Positions 63,877-64,000 of a stretch of DNA of 64,000 nt are shown piece by piece (the first letter of the stretch is position 1; every line of letters starts with the position of its first letter). Under the pieces are notes generated by a model that worked only from the letters and a program-made list of their open reading frames with translations, ran no database searches and was not told where the DNA came from. The position numbers were made by a program, and so were the translations under genes. The stretch comes from Siphonodentalium dalli (taxonomy: Eukaryota > Mollusca > Scaphopoda > Gadilida > Siphonodentaliidae). The stretch lies in contig CP136066.1 of the NCBI GenBank assembly GCA_032622095.1, positions 4,549,784 to 4,613,783 of the forward strand, read 5' to 3'.

Positions 63877-64000
63877 AGCGAAAGCCATTTCCCTCATAGT
63901 AAAGTCAAGGCGGCGCCAATGTGATGTTCAAATTAGTTATTTCCATTGAATACTAGATCTTTCGCACACGTGCTGTGAGAAACAGGTGTCCGTTGTGAGA

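Larger units (their letters stand above)
56016..64000. repeat. tRNA array, segment VII (units 58-68 plus a partial unit)
   Basis: The array resumes inside the 3' exon of tRNA-Tyr and runs in exact 679-bp steps past the end of the window. The last 124 bp hold the beginning of a head-to-head spacer. A tRNA-Tyr acceptor-stem variant recurs every fourth unit (58, 62, 66). Confidence 0.97.

Noticed and set aside
1-64000. CRISPR array or bacterial repeat region
   Set aside because: The repeat is 679 bp with no short-repeat/unique-spacer alternation, contains eukaryotic intron-bearing tRNA genes, and has no cas genes.
1-64000. Tandem SINE array
   Set aside because: The tRNA parts are complete, well-paired genes with introns and terminators on opposite strands, with no tRNA-unrelated body, poly(A) tail or target duplications per unit.

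Overview
The window is a eukaryotic, almost certainly invertebrate animal, tandem tRNA-gene array. The evidence is a nuclear-type tRNA-Tyr gene with a 19-nt intron directly 3' of the anticodon, tRNA-Arg(UCG) of metazoan type, oligo-T RNA polymerase III terminators, and endonuclease-type non-LTR retrotransposons with poly(A) or A-rich tails. No bacterial operon, rRNA or CRISPR signal is present. The species cannot be named from the sequence. A mollusc, cnidarian or similar genome is a guess based only on the style of the LINE proteins.

Layout. A 679-bp unit is repeated head to tail across the whole window and runs off both ends. Each unit carries tRNA-Arg(UCG) on the minus strand and intron-containing tRNA-Tyr(GUA) on the plus strand. 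The two genes are divergent, about 228 bp apart, and tail to tail with the next unit across about 286 bp. I number 68 units by their tRNA-Tyr position. By reading each copy I count 68 structurally complete tRNA-Arg genes and 64 complete tRNA-Tyr genes, plus one truncated tRNA-Arg, four interrupted tRNA-Tyr genes and one 3' fragment of tRNA-Tyr.

Interruptions. (1) At 8407-12848, a plus-strand LINE with an intact 1161-aa endonuclease/reverse transcriptase ORF replaces 69 bp of a unit and truncates a tRNA-Arg gene. (2) At 20595-22726, 29529-31661, 38464-40595 and 44682-46813 there are four copies of one 2.13-kb element. It encodes only a 380-aa Gag/ORF1-like zinc-knuckle protein, ends in poly(A), and sits at the same nucleotide of tRNA-Tyr each time with the same 12-bp target duplication. 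It therefore inserted once and was copied by array amplification. (3) At 51878-56015, a minus-strand LINE has a 5'-truncated ORF1 and an ORF2 broken by a frameshift and a stop codon. It replaces 412 bp of array.

History. Shared private variants show that 20487-51877 is a higher-order repeat of two alternating block types, A and B, each headed by the ORF1-only insert. Block A exists in a 10-unit and a 6-unit version that differ by a clean four-unit duplication, a direct footprint of unequal exchange. The right flank (56 kb onward) shows a separate four-unit periodicity. The mature tRNA sequences are nearly invariant, which suggests concerted evolution and probably selection for high tRNA dosage. 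The LINE passengers have no evident role in tRNA production.
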